Shown here in pieces: positions 8,191 to 15,814 of a DNA stretch of 17,827 bases (position 1 is its first letter; each line of letters starts with the position of its first letter). A program made the translations under genes and the position numbers. The DNA comes from an uncultured Collinsella sp. (GTDB lineage Bacteria; Actinomycetota; Coriobacteriia; Coriobacteriales; Coriobacteriaceae), in the NCBI GenBank assembly GCA_902470765.1, contig CABRHW010000031.1, positions 1-17,827 of the forward strand, read 5' to 3'. The notes below the pieces were generated by a model, which made no database searches, was not told the DNA's origin, and worked only from the letters and a program-made list of their open reading frames with translations.

Positions 8191-8223
8191 AATGTGACAA
8201 GGGGACAGTCCTTTTGTCACATT
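8191..8223 (+). terminator. Hairpin terminator after the nitroreductase gene (dispersed GTGACA...TGTCAC type)
   Basis: AATGTGACAAGGGG (8191-8204) pairs with 8210-8223 (CCTTTTGTCACATT), with two G-U pairs and a 5-nt loop. It starts 2 nt after the stop codon. Only a short TTTC follows, so termination may be weak. The core CAGTCCTTTTGT resembles CTGTCCCTTTGT in the hairpin at 10676-10713. Confidence 0.6.
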
Positions 8224-8306
8224 TCATATCGCCGTGGTGGCCTAAAGGCCGTATAAATGTTTATCTAGCTGGGAAAACGGTGCCGTGCAAGTGCAGGCCG
8301 ATTACC

Positions 8307-8312
8307 TATAAT
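8307..8312 (+). promoter_or_regulatory. Probable -10 box of the kup promoter
   Basis: A perfect TATAAT lies 36 nt before the kup ATG, predicting a start of transcription near 8319 and a leader of about 29 nt carrying the Shine-Dalgarno. No good -35 hexamer is seen at 16-18 nt spacing, so an activator may be needed. This is a motif-level call only. Confidence 0.4.
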
Positions 8313-8347
8313 CCCTTCGAACATTAAAGTTGGGAGGAAACCGGCTT

Positions 8348-10375
8348 ATGGAACAAAAGGCCAAGGAGGCAGCCTCGCACGCTGCGATTCCTGTGAGCAT
8401 CTCGGCGATGCTCGTCACGCTGGGTGTGGTGTATGGCGATATCGGCACCAGCCCCATGTATGTAACCAAGGCGCTCGTTGCCGGCAACGGCGGCATCGGA
8501 AGCGTGACGGAGGAGTTCGTGCTCGGCGCGCTCTCCCTTGTCGTGTGGACGGTCACGCTGCTGACCACCATCAAGTATGTGCTCATCTCGCTGCGCGCCG
8601 ATAACCATGGTGAGGGCGGCATCTTTGCCCTGTACAGCCTGGTCAAGCGCTGCGGCAAGTGGCTTATCATCCCCGCCATGCTGGGTGGCGCCGCGCTGCT
8701 CGCCGACGGCATCCTGACGCCAGCCGTTACCGTTACCACGGCCATCGAGGGCCTGCGCACCATCCCGGCGGTCCATGCCGTGCTGGGCGATGACCAGGGC
8801 CGCGTCGTCGCCATTACGCTCGCCATCATCATCGTGCTCTTCTTGGTACAGCGCATCGGTACGGCCAAGATCGGTCACGCCTTTGGCCCCATCATGACGC
8901 TGTGGTTCCTGTTCCTGGGCGGCACGGGTCTTTTCTTTGTTTTCCAGCACCCCGCCGTGCTGCTGTGCCTCAACCCGGTGCGCGGCATCGCCTTTTTGCT
9001 GAGCCCCAACAACCACGCGGGCATCATGATTCTGGGCAGTTGCTTCCTCGCCACCACCGGTGCCGAGGCGCTCTACTCCGACATGGGCCACGTCGGCCGC
9101 GGCAACATCTACGCTACCTGGCCGTTCGTTAAGTGCTGCCTGCTGCTTTCCTATATGGGCCAGGGCGCTTGGCTTATGAACAACGCTGCCAACCCCGAGC
9201 TCATGGGCATTGCCGACCTCAATCCGTTCTACCAGATGCTCGCCCCGGGCCTGCGCCCGTTTGCCGTCGGCCTTTCCACCGTCGCGGCCATCATTGCCTC
9301 GCAGGCGCTCATCACCGGCGCATTCTCGCTGGTGTCCGAGGCCAGCCGTCTGGACCTCATGCCGCACATGCAGGTCTTCTACCCTGCCGAGACCAAGGGC
9401 CAGCTCTACATCCCCATGGTCAACAACGTCATGCTTGTCGGCTGCGTCATCGTGGTGCTGCTGTTCCAGAACTCGGCGCATATGGAAGCCGCCTACGGCC
9501 TTGCCATTACGCTGACTATGATGTGCACCACGCTGCTGCTCTTCTTCTACCTGCACGAGGAGCGCAAGCTCAAGGTTGCTCCGTGGATCTTCGCGGCCTT
9601 CTTCCTTTTGCTCGAAGGCTTCTTCTTCGTGAGCTCACTTACCAAGTTCTTCCACGGCGGCTACTTCACCATCCTCATGGCCGCGCTCATCATGGGCATC
9701 ATGGTGTGCTGGTACAACGGTACGGCTGTTGAGCAGCGCCAGTTTACGCTGCTGCCGCTGCGCAGCTACCTGCCGCAGCTCAAGCGCCTGCGCGACGACG
9801 ACCGTTACGAGCGCATGAGCGACAACGTCGTGTACCTGACCAAGGACACCCATACCGACTACATCGACCGCGATATCGTCTATTCGATCTTGGACAAGCA
9901 TCCCAAGCGCGCCCGCGCCTGGTGGTTTGTGAATGTCGAGACCATGGACGAACCGCACACCTTTGCCTATTCGGTCGAGACGTTCGGCACCGATTACGTG
10001 TTCCGCGTGCATCTGTACCTGGGCTACAAGATCAACCAGCGCGTCAATGCCTACCTGCGTCAGGTCGTTCAGGACCTGGCTGCCACCGGCGAGCTGCCGC
10101 CGCAGACGCATGACTACTCGGTCTACAAGGATCCGGGTAACATCGGCACGTTCAAGTTCGTCCTGATCCGTAAGCTTCTGGCGCCCGAAAGCGATGTGGA
10201 GCCGAGCGAGCGTACGGCCATCACGCTCAAGTACATCATCCGCCGCGCCGCCGGCACGCCTGCGCGTTGGTACGGCCTGGAGAACTCCAACGTGAGCTTT
10301 GAGTACGTGCCGCTGTTCACCAAGTTCAAGGCCGTGAACAAGATGCAGCGCCTGGCCCCCAACGAGCGGCCGTAG
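8348..10375 (+). CDS. kup: Kup-family low-affinity potassium uptake protein
   Basis: ATG 8348 is chosen because GGGAGGAAA (8332-8340) precedes it; an in-frame TTG at 8330 overlaps that RBS. The product is 675 aa, somewhat longer than E. coli Kup (622 aa). The family signature GVVYGDIGTSPMY lies at residues 26-38, and ADNHGEGGIFALYSLV in the third membrane segment region. About 12 hydrophobic segments extend to roughly residue 460. A soluble C-terminal domain follows (MDEPHTFAYSVETFGTDYVF and neighbouring sequence), as in the KUP/HAK/KT family. Kup imports K+ driven by the proton gradient. The next gene is a small membrane protein, and a KdpD/KdpE-like pair follows, suggesting the locus senses and supplies potassium. 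Confidence 0.95.
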   Translation: MEQKAKEAASHAAIPVSISAMLVTLGVVYGDIGTSPMYVTKALVAGNGGIGSVTEEFVLGALSLVVWTVTLLTTIKYVLISLRADNHGEGGIFALYSLVKRCGKWLIIPAMLGGAALLADGILTPAVTVTTAIEGLRTIPAVHAVLGDDQGRVVAITLAIIIVLFLVQRIGTAKIGHAFGPIMTLWFLFLGGTGLFFVFQHPAVLLCLNPVRGIAFLLSPNNHAGIMILGSCFLATTGAEALYSDMGHVGRGNIYATWPFVKCCLLLSYMGQGAWLMNNAANPELMGIADLNPFYQMLAPGLRPFAVGLSTVAAIIASQALITGAFSLVSEASRLDLMPHMQVFYPAETKGQLYIPMVNNVMLVGCVIVVLLFQNSAHMEAAYGLAITLTMMCTTLLLFFYLHEERKLKVAPWIFAAFFLLLEGFFFVSSLTKFFHGGYFTILMAALIMGIMVCWYNGTAVEQRQFTLLPLRSYLPQLKRLRDDDRYERMSDNVVYLTKDTHTDYIDRDIVYSILDKHPKRARAWWFVNVETMDEPHTFAYSVETFGTDYVFRVHLYLGYKINQRVNAYLRQVVQDLAATGELPPQTHDYSVYKDPGNIGTFKFVLIRKLLAPESDVEPSERTAITLKYIIRRAAGTPARWYGLENSNVSFEYVPLFTKFKAVNKMQRLAPNERP

Positions 10376-10435
10376 ACGTCGGCGGCTACACGGAGTTGGT
10401 TTTTGATGGATAAGCATGAGGCCGGGGAGGTAAAC

Positions 10436-10630
10436 ATGGATACAAAGGCGCTCGATGGCCGTGAGGCGGTGGTCGAAATGGTGCGTGAGGCGCGCGTCGA
10501 CGCCGCCGAAGATCGGTTCTTTACGAATCGTGCCAACATGGATATGGCCGATCGCGTAATTTCGATCGTGGCACTGGTATTTGGAGCGGTGTGCGTGTGT
10601 GCCCTGCTCGCGCACGTGCTGTTTGTCTAG
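10436..10630 (+). CDS. Small single-pass membrane protein downstream of kup, unknown function
   Basis: ATG 10436 has a strong GGGGAGG RBS (10424-10430) at 5 nt, giving 64 aa. An in-frame ATG at 10406 with a weaker CGGAG 10 nt upstream would add 10 residues. The first 40 or so residues are charged and helical (REAVVEMVREARVDAAEDRFF), followed by one C-terminal hydrophobic segment (VISIVALVFGAVCVCALLAHV) with almost nothing after it, so a tail-anchored or C-terminal single-pass topology with a cytoplasmic N-terminus is likely. It begins 60 bp after the kup stop on the same strand with no terminator between, so it probably shares the kup transcript. I do not recognise a family; a regulatory subunit of Kup is only a guess. 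Confidence 0.7.
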   Translation: MDTKALDGREAVVEMVREARVDAAEDRFFTNRANMDMADRVISIVALVFGAVCVCALLAHVLFV

Positions 10631-10661
10631 CGACCGCAGGTTGCAAAGGCTATACACTTGG

Positions 10662-10715
10662 AACCACCACAAGGGAAACCACCACAAAGGTGCCTGTCCC
10701 TTTGTGGTGGTTTTT
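10662..10715 (+). terminator. Strong intrinsic terminator with a duplicated left arm, 28 bp before the kinase gene
   Basis: AAACCACCACAAAGG (10676-10690) pairs perfectly over 15 bp with 10699-10713 around an 8-nt loop, then TTGTTTTT follows. The left arm is nearly repeated just upstream (AACCACCACAAGG, 10662-10674), so the right arm has two competing partners. It ends the kup transcript. Because only 28 bp separate it from the kinase start, it may also act as an attenuator. Confidence 0.85.
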
Positions 10716-10741
10716 GTTTTTGAGAGAGGGGCGGGGCGCTG

Positions 10742-12367
10742 ATGGACGTCCGTGCGGACGGTGATATTGCCGAGAACTTTTGGTGGCGGCGCACTACGAT
10801 GACGCGTCGCGGCCCCCTGTACGATATCTGCGTGTCGGTGGGGCTGCTGGTCGCGGCGACGATTGTGGGCGCGCTGCTCGACCATCCGGGTCTCGCGCCG
10901 AGCATCATGATCGTCTATGTGTTCGCCGTTCAGCTGTGCGCATTCTTTACCTGGAGTCGCCTGTATTGCTTGCTGAGCTCGGCTGCCGCCGTGGCGCTCT
11001 ACAACTTCTTGTTTGTCGACCCGCGCTACTCGCTGTCGCTTATCGACCGCGGCTATCCCGGCATGTTCTTCATCATGTTCGTGGTCTCGCTTGTGTCGAG
11101 CTCGATTGCGTTGGCCCTGCGCCGCGCCTTGGCACAGGCTGCCGCCAGCGACCGCCGCACGCATATGGTGCTCGAGACCAATCGCATGTTGCAGCGCTGC
11201 GCCGACGAGCAGCAGATCGTTCACGCCATGGCCACGCAGCTGGCGCGTCTTTCGGGCTGTCCGGTCGTGTGGTACAGCGCCGACGCCGAGGGCGATGACC
11301 TGCTGCCGCGTGCGACATACACGGCCGTGGGCGATGCCGCACCGGTGCACGAACTGGCGCCGCAGATGCCGCCGCGGCTCTCGGCGTCCGCCTATGTGGG
11401 AACGCCGCTCGATGCCACCTATGGCGGCTCGGCGTTTTATGGCATCTACCTGACGGTTCGCACAGGTGACGGCTTCGCGCGCTCGGGCGACCCCGCCTCG
11501 GTGGTGGGCGTGCTGGCTATCGTTGCCGAGCCCGACGTGCTGACGCATGAGGAGCGGACGCTTGCCGATGCCATCGTGAGCGAAGGCGAGCTGGCGCTCG
11601 ACCGCGCCCGCGCCATGGAGGCCCGCGAGGAAGCGGCGGTGCTCGCCAAAAACGAACAGCTGCGCGCCAACCTGCTGCGCTCCATCTCGCATGATCTGCG
11701 CACGCCGCTTACCAGTATTTCGGGTAATGCCGACGTGCTGCTCGATCAGGGCTCGACCGGCACCGCGGTGCTCGATGCCCAGACGCGCCGCGGCCTGCTT
11801 CTATCCATTCGCTCGGATGCGCTGTGGCTCAACGCCACCGTCGAGAATCTGCTCGCCATCACCAAGCTCGAGGGTGGCGGTATGCGCCTGTCGACCACAC
11901 TCGAGCTCATGGACGATATCGTCGAGGAGGCGCTGCGCCACGTGAACCCTGCCGTGCGCGAGCACGACCTTAAGGTGGTGGCGTGCGATGAGCCGGCGCT
12001 CGTCAACGTCGATGCGCGCCTGATGGTGCAGCTGGTGGTCAATCTGGTGAACAACGCCATCACCTATACGCCCGCAGGCTCTCATATCGTGATTTCGATT
12101 GGCATCGACGATGGGCGCGTGGCGTGCTCGGTGGCCGATGACGGCCCGGGCATCGCACCCGAGGATCGCGAGCGCATCTTTGAGTCGTTCTATACCGCCA
12201 ACCATGGCCTGGCCGACAGCCACCGTAGTGTGGGCCTGGGGCTTTCGCTCTGCCGCTCCATTGCGCTGGCGCATGGCGGTAGCATAGAGGTTGCCGCGGC
12301 GGACCCGCACGGCTCGGTCTTTACGATTGAGCTTCCCGTCGCCGATGTTTCGTTTGATAAGGAGTAG
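10742..12367 (+). CDS. Short KdpD-like sensor histidine kinase lacking the N-terminal KdpD/Usp domains
   Basis: ATG 10742 follows purine-rich GAGAGGGGCGGGG; the product is 541 aa. Residues about 25-130 form the four-helix DUF4118 membrane domain of KdpD, with the diagnostic LYNFLFVDPRYSL at 86-98. A GAF-like region (about 150-280) follows, then HisKA with SISHDLRTPLTS and phospho-acceptor His317, then HATPase_c with the N-box LVNLVNNAITYT, DDGPGIAPEDRERIF and SVGLGLSLCRSIA. E. coli KdpD is about 894 aa; the difference is the missing N-terminal cytoplasmic KdpD and Usp domains. It likely senses K+ or osmotic state and phosphorylates the adjacent regulator, whose start codon lies 5 nt past its stop. 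No kdpFABC is in the window; kup is the nearest transport target. Confidence 0.9.
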   Translation: MDVRADGDIAENFWWRRTTMTRRGPLYDICVSVGLLVAATIVGALLDHPGLAPSIMIVYVFAVQLCAFFTWSRLYCLLSSAAAVALYNFLFVDPRYSLSLIDRGYPGMFFIMFVVSLVSSSIALALRRALAQAAASDRRTHMVLETNRMLQRCADEQQIVHAMATQLARLSGCPVVWYSADAEGDDLLPRATYTAVGDAAPVHELAPQMPPRLSASAYVGTPLDATYGGSAFYGIYLTVRTGDGFARSGDPASVVGVLAIVAEPDVLTHEERTLADAIVSEGELALDRARAMEAREEAAVLAKNEQLRANLLRSISHDLRTPLTSISGNADVLLDQGSTGTAVLDAQTRRGLLLSIRSDALWLNATVENLLAITKLEGGGMRLSTTLELMDDIVEEALRHVNPAVREHDLKVVACDEPALVNVDARLMVQLVVNLVNNAITYTPAGSHIVISIGIDDGRVACSVADDGPGIAPEDRERIFESFYTANHGLADSHRSVGLGLSLCRSIALAHGGSIEVAAADPHGSVFTIELPVADVSFDKE

Positions 12368-12371
12368 CGCT

Positions 12372-13085
12372 GTGCCGAACTCTGCCGTAAAACCGCTCAT
12401 CTTGGTCGTTGAGGACGATCCCGCCGTTCGCAACCTTATCGTTGCCGCGCTCGAGACGCACGGCTTGCGCCACATGGCCGTTGAGACCGCCCATGCCGCC
12501 ATCGCCGCCGCCTCATCGCAGGCACCGAGCATTGTACTGCTCGATCTGGGCCTGCCCGATATGGACGGCGTCAAGGTGGTGGAGTCGGTGCGCGCATGGT
12601 CGGGCATGCCGATCATCGTGGTCTCGGCGCGCAGCGAGGATGCGGACAAGATTCGCGCGCTCGATGCCGGCGCCGACGACTACCTGACCAAGCCGTTTTC
12701 GGTCGAGGAACTGCTCGCGCGCATTCGCACGACGCTCAGGCGCCTTTCGTATGCGCAAACGGGCGGCGTTGCCTCCGAGGGCTCGTTCGATACCGGTGAG
12801 CTACATATCGATTTTGATGCCGGCATCGCCACGATGGATGGCGAGGAGCTGCATCTGACGCCGATCGAGTACAAGCTCCTGTGCCTGCTGGCGCATAACG
12901 CCGACAAGGTACTGACGCACCAGTTTATCCTGCACGAGATTTGGGGCACGGCAACTAAGAGTGACCTGGCAAGCCTGCGTGTCTTTATGGGCACGCTGCG
13001 CAAGAAGATCGAGTCCGACCCCGCGCACCCGCGCTATATCCAAACACACGTGGGCATCGGTTACCGATTGGTCACCCAAGGCTAG
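12372..13085 (+). CDS. KdpE-like OmpR-family response regulator
   Basis: GTG 12372 follows AAGGAG (12359-12364), which lies in the end of the kinase gene, by 7 nt; the product is 237 aa. The receiver domain has the acidic pair Asp15/Asp16 after LILVVE, phospho-acceptor Asp58 in LLDLGLPDMDG and Lys107 in YLTKPFS. The C-terminal winged helix-turn-helix carries LTPIEYKLLCLLAHNADKVL and ends in the typical THVGIGYRL hairpin. It is translationally coupled to the kinase gene (4-nt gap), so the two are an operon. By analogy it binds DNA upstream of potassium-uptake genes; kup is the local candidate, but no binding site was identified. Transcription ends at the 13110-13176 hairpin. Confidence 0.92.
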   Translation: MPNSAVKPLILVVEDDPAVRNLIVAALETHGLRHMAVETAHAAIAAASSQAPSIVLLDLGLPDMDGVKVVESVRAWSGMPIIVVSARSEDADKIRALDAGADDYLTKPFSVEELLARIRTTLRRLSYAQTGGVASEGSFDTGELHIDFDAGIATMDGEELHLTPIEYKLLCLLAHNADKVLTHQFILHEIWGTATKSDLASLRVFMGTLRKKIESDPAHPRYIQTHVGIGYRLVTQG

Positions 13086-13109
13086 ATCGCCAACCACCGT
13101 CCCAATATG

Positions 13110-13180
13110 AGTTGCGGTGAAATACGGACGGAAATGGCCTATTTGGCGGCCAAACAGTCCATATTCCACCGCAACTTTGT
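13110..13180. terminator. Bidirectional terminator hairpin between convergent genes
   Basis: The outer arms 13110-13129 and 13157-13176 (AGTTGCGGTG... and ...CACCGCAACT) match at 18 of 20 positions, with a nested TGGCC/GGCCA stem at 13135-13139 and 13148-13152. TTTGTTTATTT follows on the plus strand. It fills the 95-bp gap between the response regulator and the end of the minus-strand rlmKL gene. Confidence 0.7.
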
Positions 13181-15739
13181 TTATTTGCCCCTGGGTTTGC
13201 TGGCGTAGAACTTCTTCTTTTTGGGCTTGCCGGCGGGGGAGGGTTTGCCGTCGCCGCGCGGCCCTCGGTCTCCGGCCTGCGCGTGCGCGGGTACTGCCGC
13301 GCGAGGCTTGCGGGCCTCGGGGTTGCGCAGCTCCTCGACACGCTCGGCAATCTCCTCGGCGCTAAAGCCGACCTCGGCCATGGCGTCCTCAATGGGCAGG
13401 CGGCGCACGATATAGCAGTGGTGCACCTTCTGGTTGCGTGCGAAATCCTCGGGGATGGTCTGCGCCGTAATGTCCTCCAACACCACGCCCGCGCGCGCGA
13501 GCTTGCGTGTCTCGGGGCGGAAGCCGCGCAGGTTGCAGCTAAAGATGGCATGTCCGCCCTGTGCGAGCAGGCGCGATACGCCGGCCAAAAGCTCAACATG
13601 GTCGCGCTGGACATCCCAAGTGCGGCGGCCCATCTTGGACGAGTTCGAGAACGTGGGCGGGTCGACAAAGATCAAGTCCCAGCGGTTGCGCGTCTGGCGC
13701 TGGTCGCGAATCCAGGCGAGCACGTCGTCGCGCACAAAATGATGCTGCGGACCAACAAAGCCGTTCTGGCGCATATTGCGCTCGGCCCAGTCCAGGTAGG
13801 TGTTGGAAAGGTCGACCGTCACGGTCTCCTCGACGCCGCCATCGGCCGCGTAGCAGGTGGCAGTGCCGGTGTAGGCAAACAGGTTGAGGAAGCGGCGCGC
13901 CTGCTTGGCGTGCTCGCGCACCAGGTTGCGCGTGACGCGATGATCCAGGAAGATGCCCACATCCAAATAGTCGTCAAAGTTGACGGCAAAGGTGAGTCCA
14001 CCCTCTTCGATGAGCGGCAGGCGACGGCGCGCGATGTTGGCGCGCTCGCCCGAGCCGCCCTTGCCGGCGCCCTGCTTACCGTACTGCGAGCCGCCACGTG
14101 AGCGCATGCGGGCCTTGGCGTGCACGTGCTCGGCCGGAACATCAAGGATGCGCGGCGAGATGGCCAAGATGTCGAGCATGCGGGCCTGGGCCAGCGCGGG
14201 GTCGATGGTCTTGGGCGCGGCGTATTCGGCGATGACGAGCCAGCGGCCCGGCGTCTGCGGGCAGCCCTCGTACAGGTCAATGGCGGCGGAGTAGTCGGGC
14301 AGGTCGGCATCGTAGACGCGGTAGCAGCTCACGCCCTCGCGCTTTGCCCACTTGCGACGCAGACGGGCATTCTTGCGCAGGCGGTTGGCGAACTGCTCCG
14401 ACTCGGGGATGAGCACGGGCAGCGGCTTGCCGTCGCCCAGGTCGAGCGTGGCAGCAGGTTCGGACGTGGGGGTGTCGGCGGTTTCGTCTTGAGCGTCTGC
14501 GGTCTGCTCCTCGGCATCCGCACTGGTCGCAGCCTCAAAAGCTGCGGCGGCGTGGTCGAGCGAGGGCCAAACCTCAAGAGCCGCCTCCTCGTTATTGGGC
14601 ATGACGGCGATGGAGCGCGCGGGCTCGGCATGGAGCGCGCGGGCCATAAGGCCATCGCGGGTGAGCGCGGCGACCGGTGCCGAAGCGAGCTCGGGCGCGT
14701 GGCGCAGCTCACCGACCAGCGTCATGGCGTCGTGCATGAGCGAAAGCGGGGTCTCGGTGGTGTCTGCGACCACGGCGGCACCGGCGACGGCGCCCGCATG
14801 GTCCAGCACGGTGGCGGGCTTGGCGGCGCAAAAGTCGACAAAACGCTTGTAGCCGGCGCACTTGACCATGCGCTCGGCAGTCTTGCGGGCGGCGGGGTCG
14901 ATGTCTACGGCCACGATGCGTGCCTGGCGCTCGCGCGCTGCCGCCTCGCGCTCGCGCGCCTCGGCAAGCAGCTGCTCCCACAGAGCGGCGTCGTGCAGCT
15001 GCCAGCCCTCAAAGCCCCAGCGCTCGCGTGCGGCGCCCGGGGCGCGGTCGGTCAGAATGTTCGCGGCCTCCAGCAGCAGGCCGCCGCCGGCGCACGAGGC
15101 ATCGATCAGCGTGGGGAGGGCTTCGTTCTCGTAATCGTCGGCCGTCAGCACGCGCTCGCATAGTGCGGTCCAGCCGACCTGCGCCAGCACCAGGGCGGCG
15201 TAGTCGGGGCGCAGCACGTGCGTGCCCTCGCCGGCGCGGGTCGCTGCGGGCGGCAGGCGTTTGAACAGCGGGTCGCCCGAAAGGTCCAGGCTAATGCTCG
15301 CGCGACGCTGACGCAGCGAAAGCAGTAGGTGAACATCGGGGTCGGCGGCATCGACGTCGGCACGACGTCCCGTGGTCTCGGCCAGGCGGTCACACAGCGC
15401 GTCCTTGGCGCGCAGGGCCGAGAAGTGCGTGTTGCGCAGCTGCTCGGTCACGCCGCGGGCGGTGATGGAAATGGTGGCGCCGGGGCGGACGATGTTCTCC
15501 CAGGCGATGTCGTAAACGCTATCGTACAGCTCGTCGGCGTCCTGCGCCTCAAAGCGCCCGAGCACCGCAAACACGCGGCTCGCCAGACGCGACCACAGAC
15601 AGGCGCGGTAGCCTTCTTCGAGCTCGCCCTCAAACGTGGCGCGGCCCTTCAGCCGGCGAACATGCGAAAGCCCGAGGCGTTTAAGCTCATCGGCGAGTGC
15701 GGACTCAAAGCCCTCGGGGCAGCTTGCGTAAAATTCCAT
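13181..15739 (-). CDS. rlmKL: RlmKL-type 23S rRNA methyltransferase with a degenerate RlmL half
   Basis: ATG at 15737-15739 follows AGAGGT; the product is 852 aa against about 700 in E. coli. The N-terminal MEFYASCPEGFESALADEL start and THUMP region (about 50-165) match RlmL, which makes m2G2445 in 23S rRNA. Its SAM motif I reads DASCAGGGLLLEAA (Asp213) instead of DPMCGSGT. At the distance where NPPYGE should stand the protein has ADTTETP (Asp326), so the RlmL half is probably inactive. After a long Ala/Glu/Thr-rich linker (about 390-440) the RlmK half (m7G2069) is well kept: LFAYTGTATCYAADGG near 618, VDLSNTYLDWAERN and FVDPPTFSNSSKMGRRTWDV near 690. A basic Lys/Pro-rich tail ends the protein. 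Monocistronic and divergent from the HAD gene. Confidence 0.9.
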   Translation of the reverse strand: MEFYASCPEGFESALADELKRLGLSHVRRLKGRATFEGELEEGYRACLWSRLASRVFAVLGRFEAQDADELYDSVYDIAWENIVRPGATISITARGVTEQLRNTHFSALRAKDALCDRLAETTGRRADVDAADPDVHLLLSLRQRRASISLDLSGDPLFKRLPPAATRAGEGTHVLRPDYAALVLAQVGWTALCERVLTADDYENEALPTLIDASCAGGGLLLEAANILTDRAPGAARERWGFEGWQLHDAALWEQLLAEAREREAAARERQARIVAVDIDPAARKTAERMVKCAGYKRFVDFCAAKPATVLDHAGAVAGAAVVADTTETPLSLMHDAMTLVGELRHAPELASAPVAALTRDGLMARALHAEPARSIAVMPNNEEAALEVWPSLDHAAAAFEAATSADAEEQTADAQDETADTPTSEPAATLDLGDGKPLPVLIPESEQFANRLRKNARLRRKWAKREGVSCYRVYDADLPDYSAAIDLYEGCPQTPGRWLVIAEYAAPKTIDPALAQARMLDILAISPRILDVPAEHVHAKARMRSRGGSQYGKQGAGKGGSGERANIARRRLPLIEEGGLTFAVNFDDYLDVGIFLDHRVTRNLVREHAKQARRFLNLFAYTGTATCYAADGGVEETVTVDLSNTYLDWAERNMRQNGFVGPQHHFVRDDVLAWIRDQRQTRNRWDLIFVDPPTFSNSSKMGRRTWDVQRDHVELLAGVSRLLAQGGHAIFSCNLRGFRPETRKLARAGVVLEDITAQTIPEDFARNQKVHHCYIVRRLPIEDAMAEVGFSAEEIAERVEELRNPEARKPRAAVPAHAQAGDRGPRGDGKPSPAGKPKKKKFYASKPRGK

Positions 15740-15766
15740 GGGTGACCTCTCTGGTTGCGTCGCTCC

Positions 15767-15772
15767 ATTATA
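15767..15772 (-). promoter_or_regulatory. Probable -10 box of the rlmKL promoter
   Basis: ATTATA on the plus strand reads TATAAT on the minus strand, 27 nt before the rlmKL start codon, in the 75-bp gap shared with the divergent HAD gene. No clear -35 was found. An overlapping TATGAT (15771-15776) could serve the HAD gene in the other direction. Motif-level evidence only. Confidence 0.4.
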
Positions 15773-15814
15773 TGATGGATACTTCGTTTACTCTCGCCCC
15801 CGAAAGGAACCCAT

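Noticed and set aside
8224..8347. Riboswitch (cobalamin- or c-di-AMP-like) before kup, suggested by GGGAAAACGGTG
   Set aside because: Only one short box resembles a cobalamin core, no complete conserved architecture is present, and a TATAAT downstream of it would leave it outside the transcript.
9635..11692. 685-codon minus-strand open frame across kup, the small gene and the kinase
   Set aside because: It overlaps three well-supported plus-strand genes and a terminator, and is Arg/His/Gln-rich without recognisable domains.
12291..12371. Longer start for the response regulator
   Set aside because: It would overlap the kinase HATPase end; GTG 12372 has an ideal AAGGAG and gives the normal receiver-domain N-terminus.
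14120..15163. 347-codon plus-strand open frame opposite rlmKL
   Set aside because: Its composition is typical of the antisense of an Ala/Glu-rich gene; rlmKL is unambiguous in the RlmK half.
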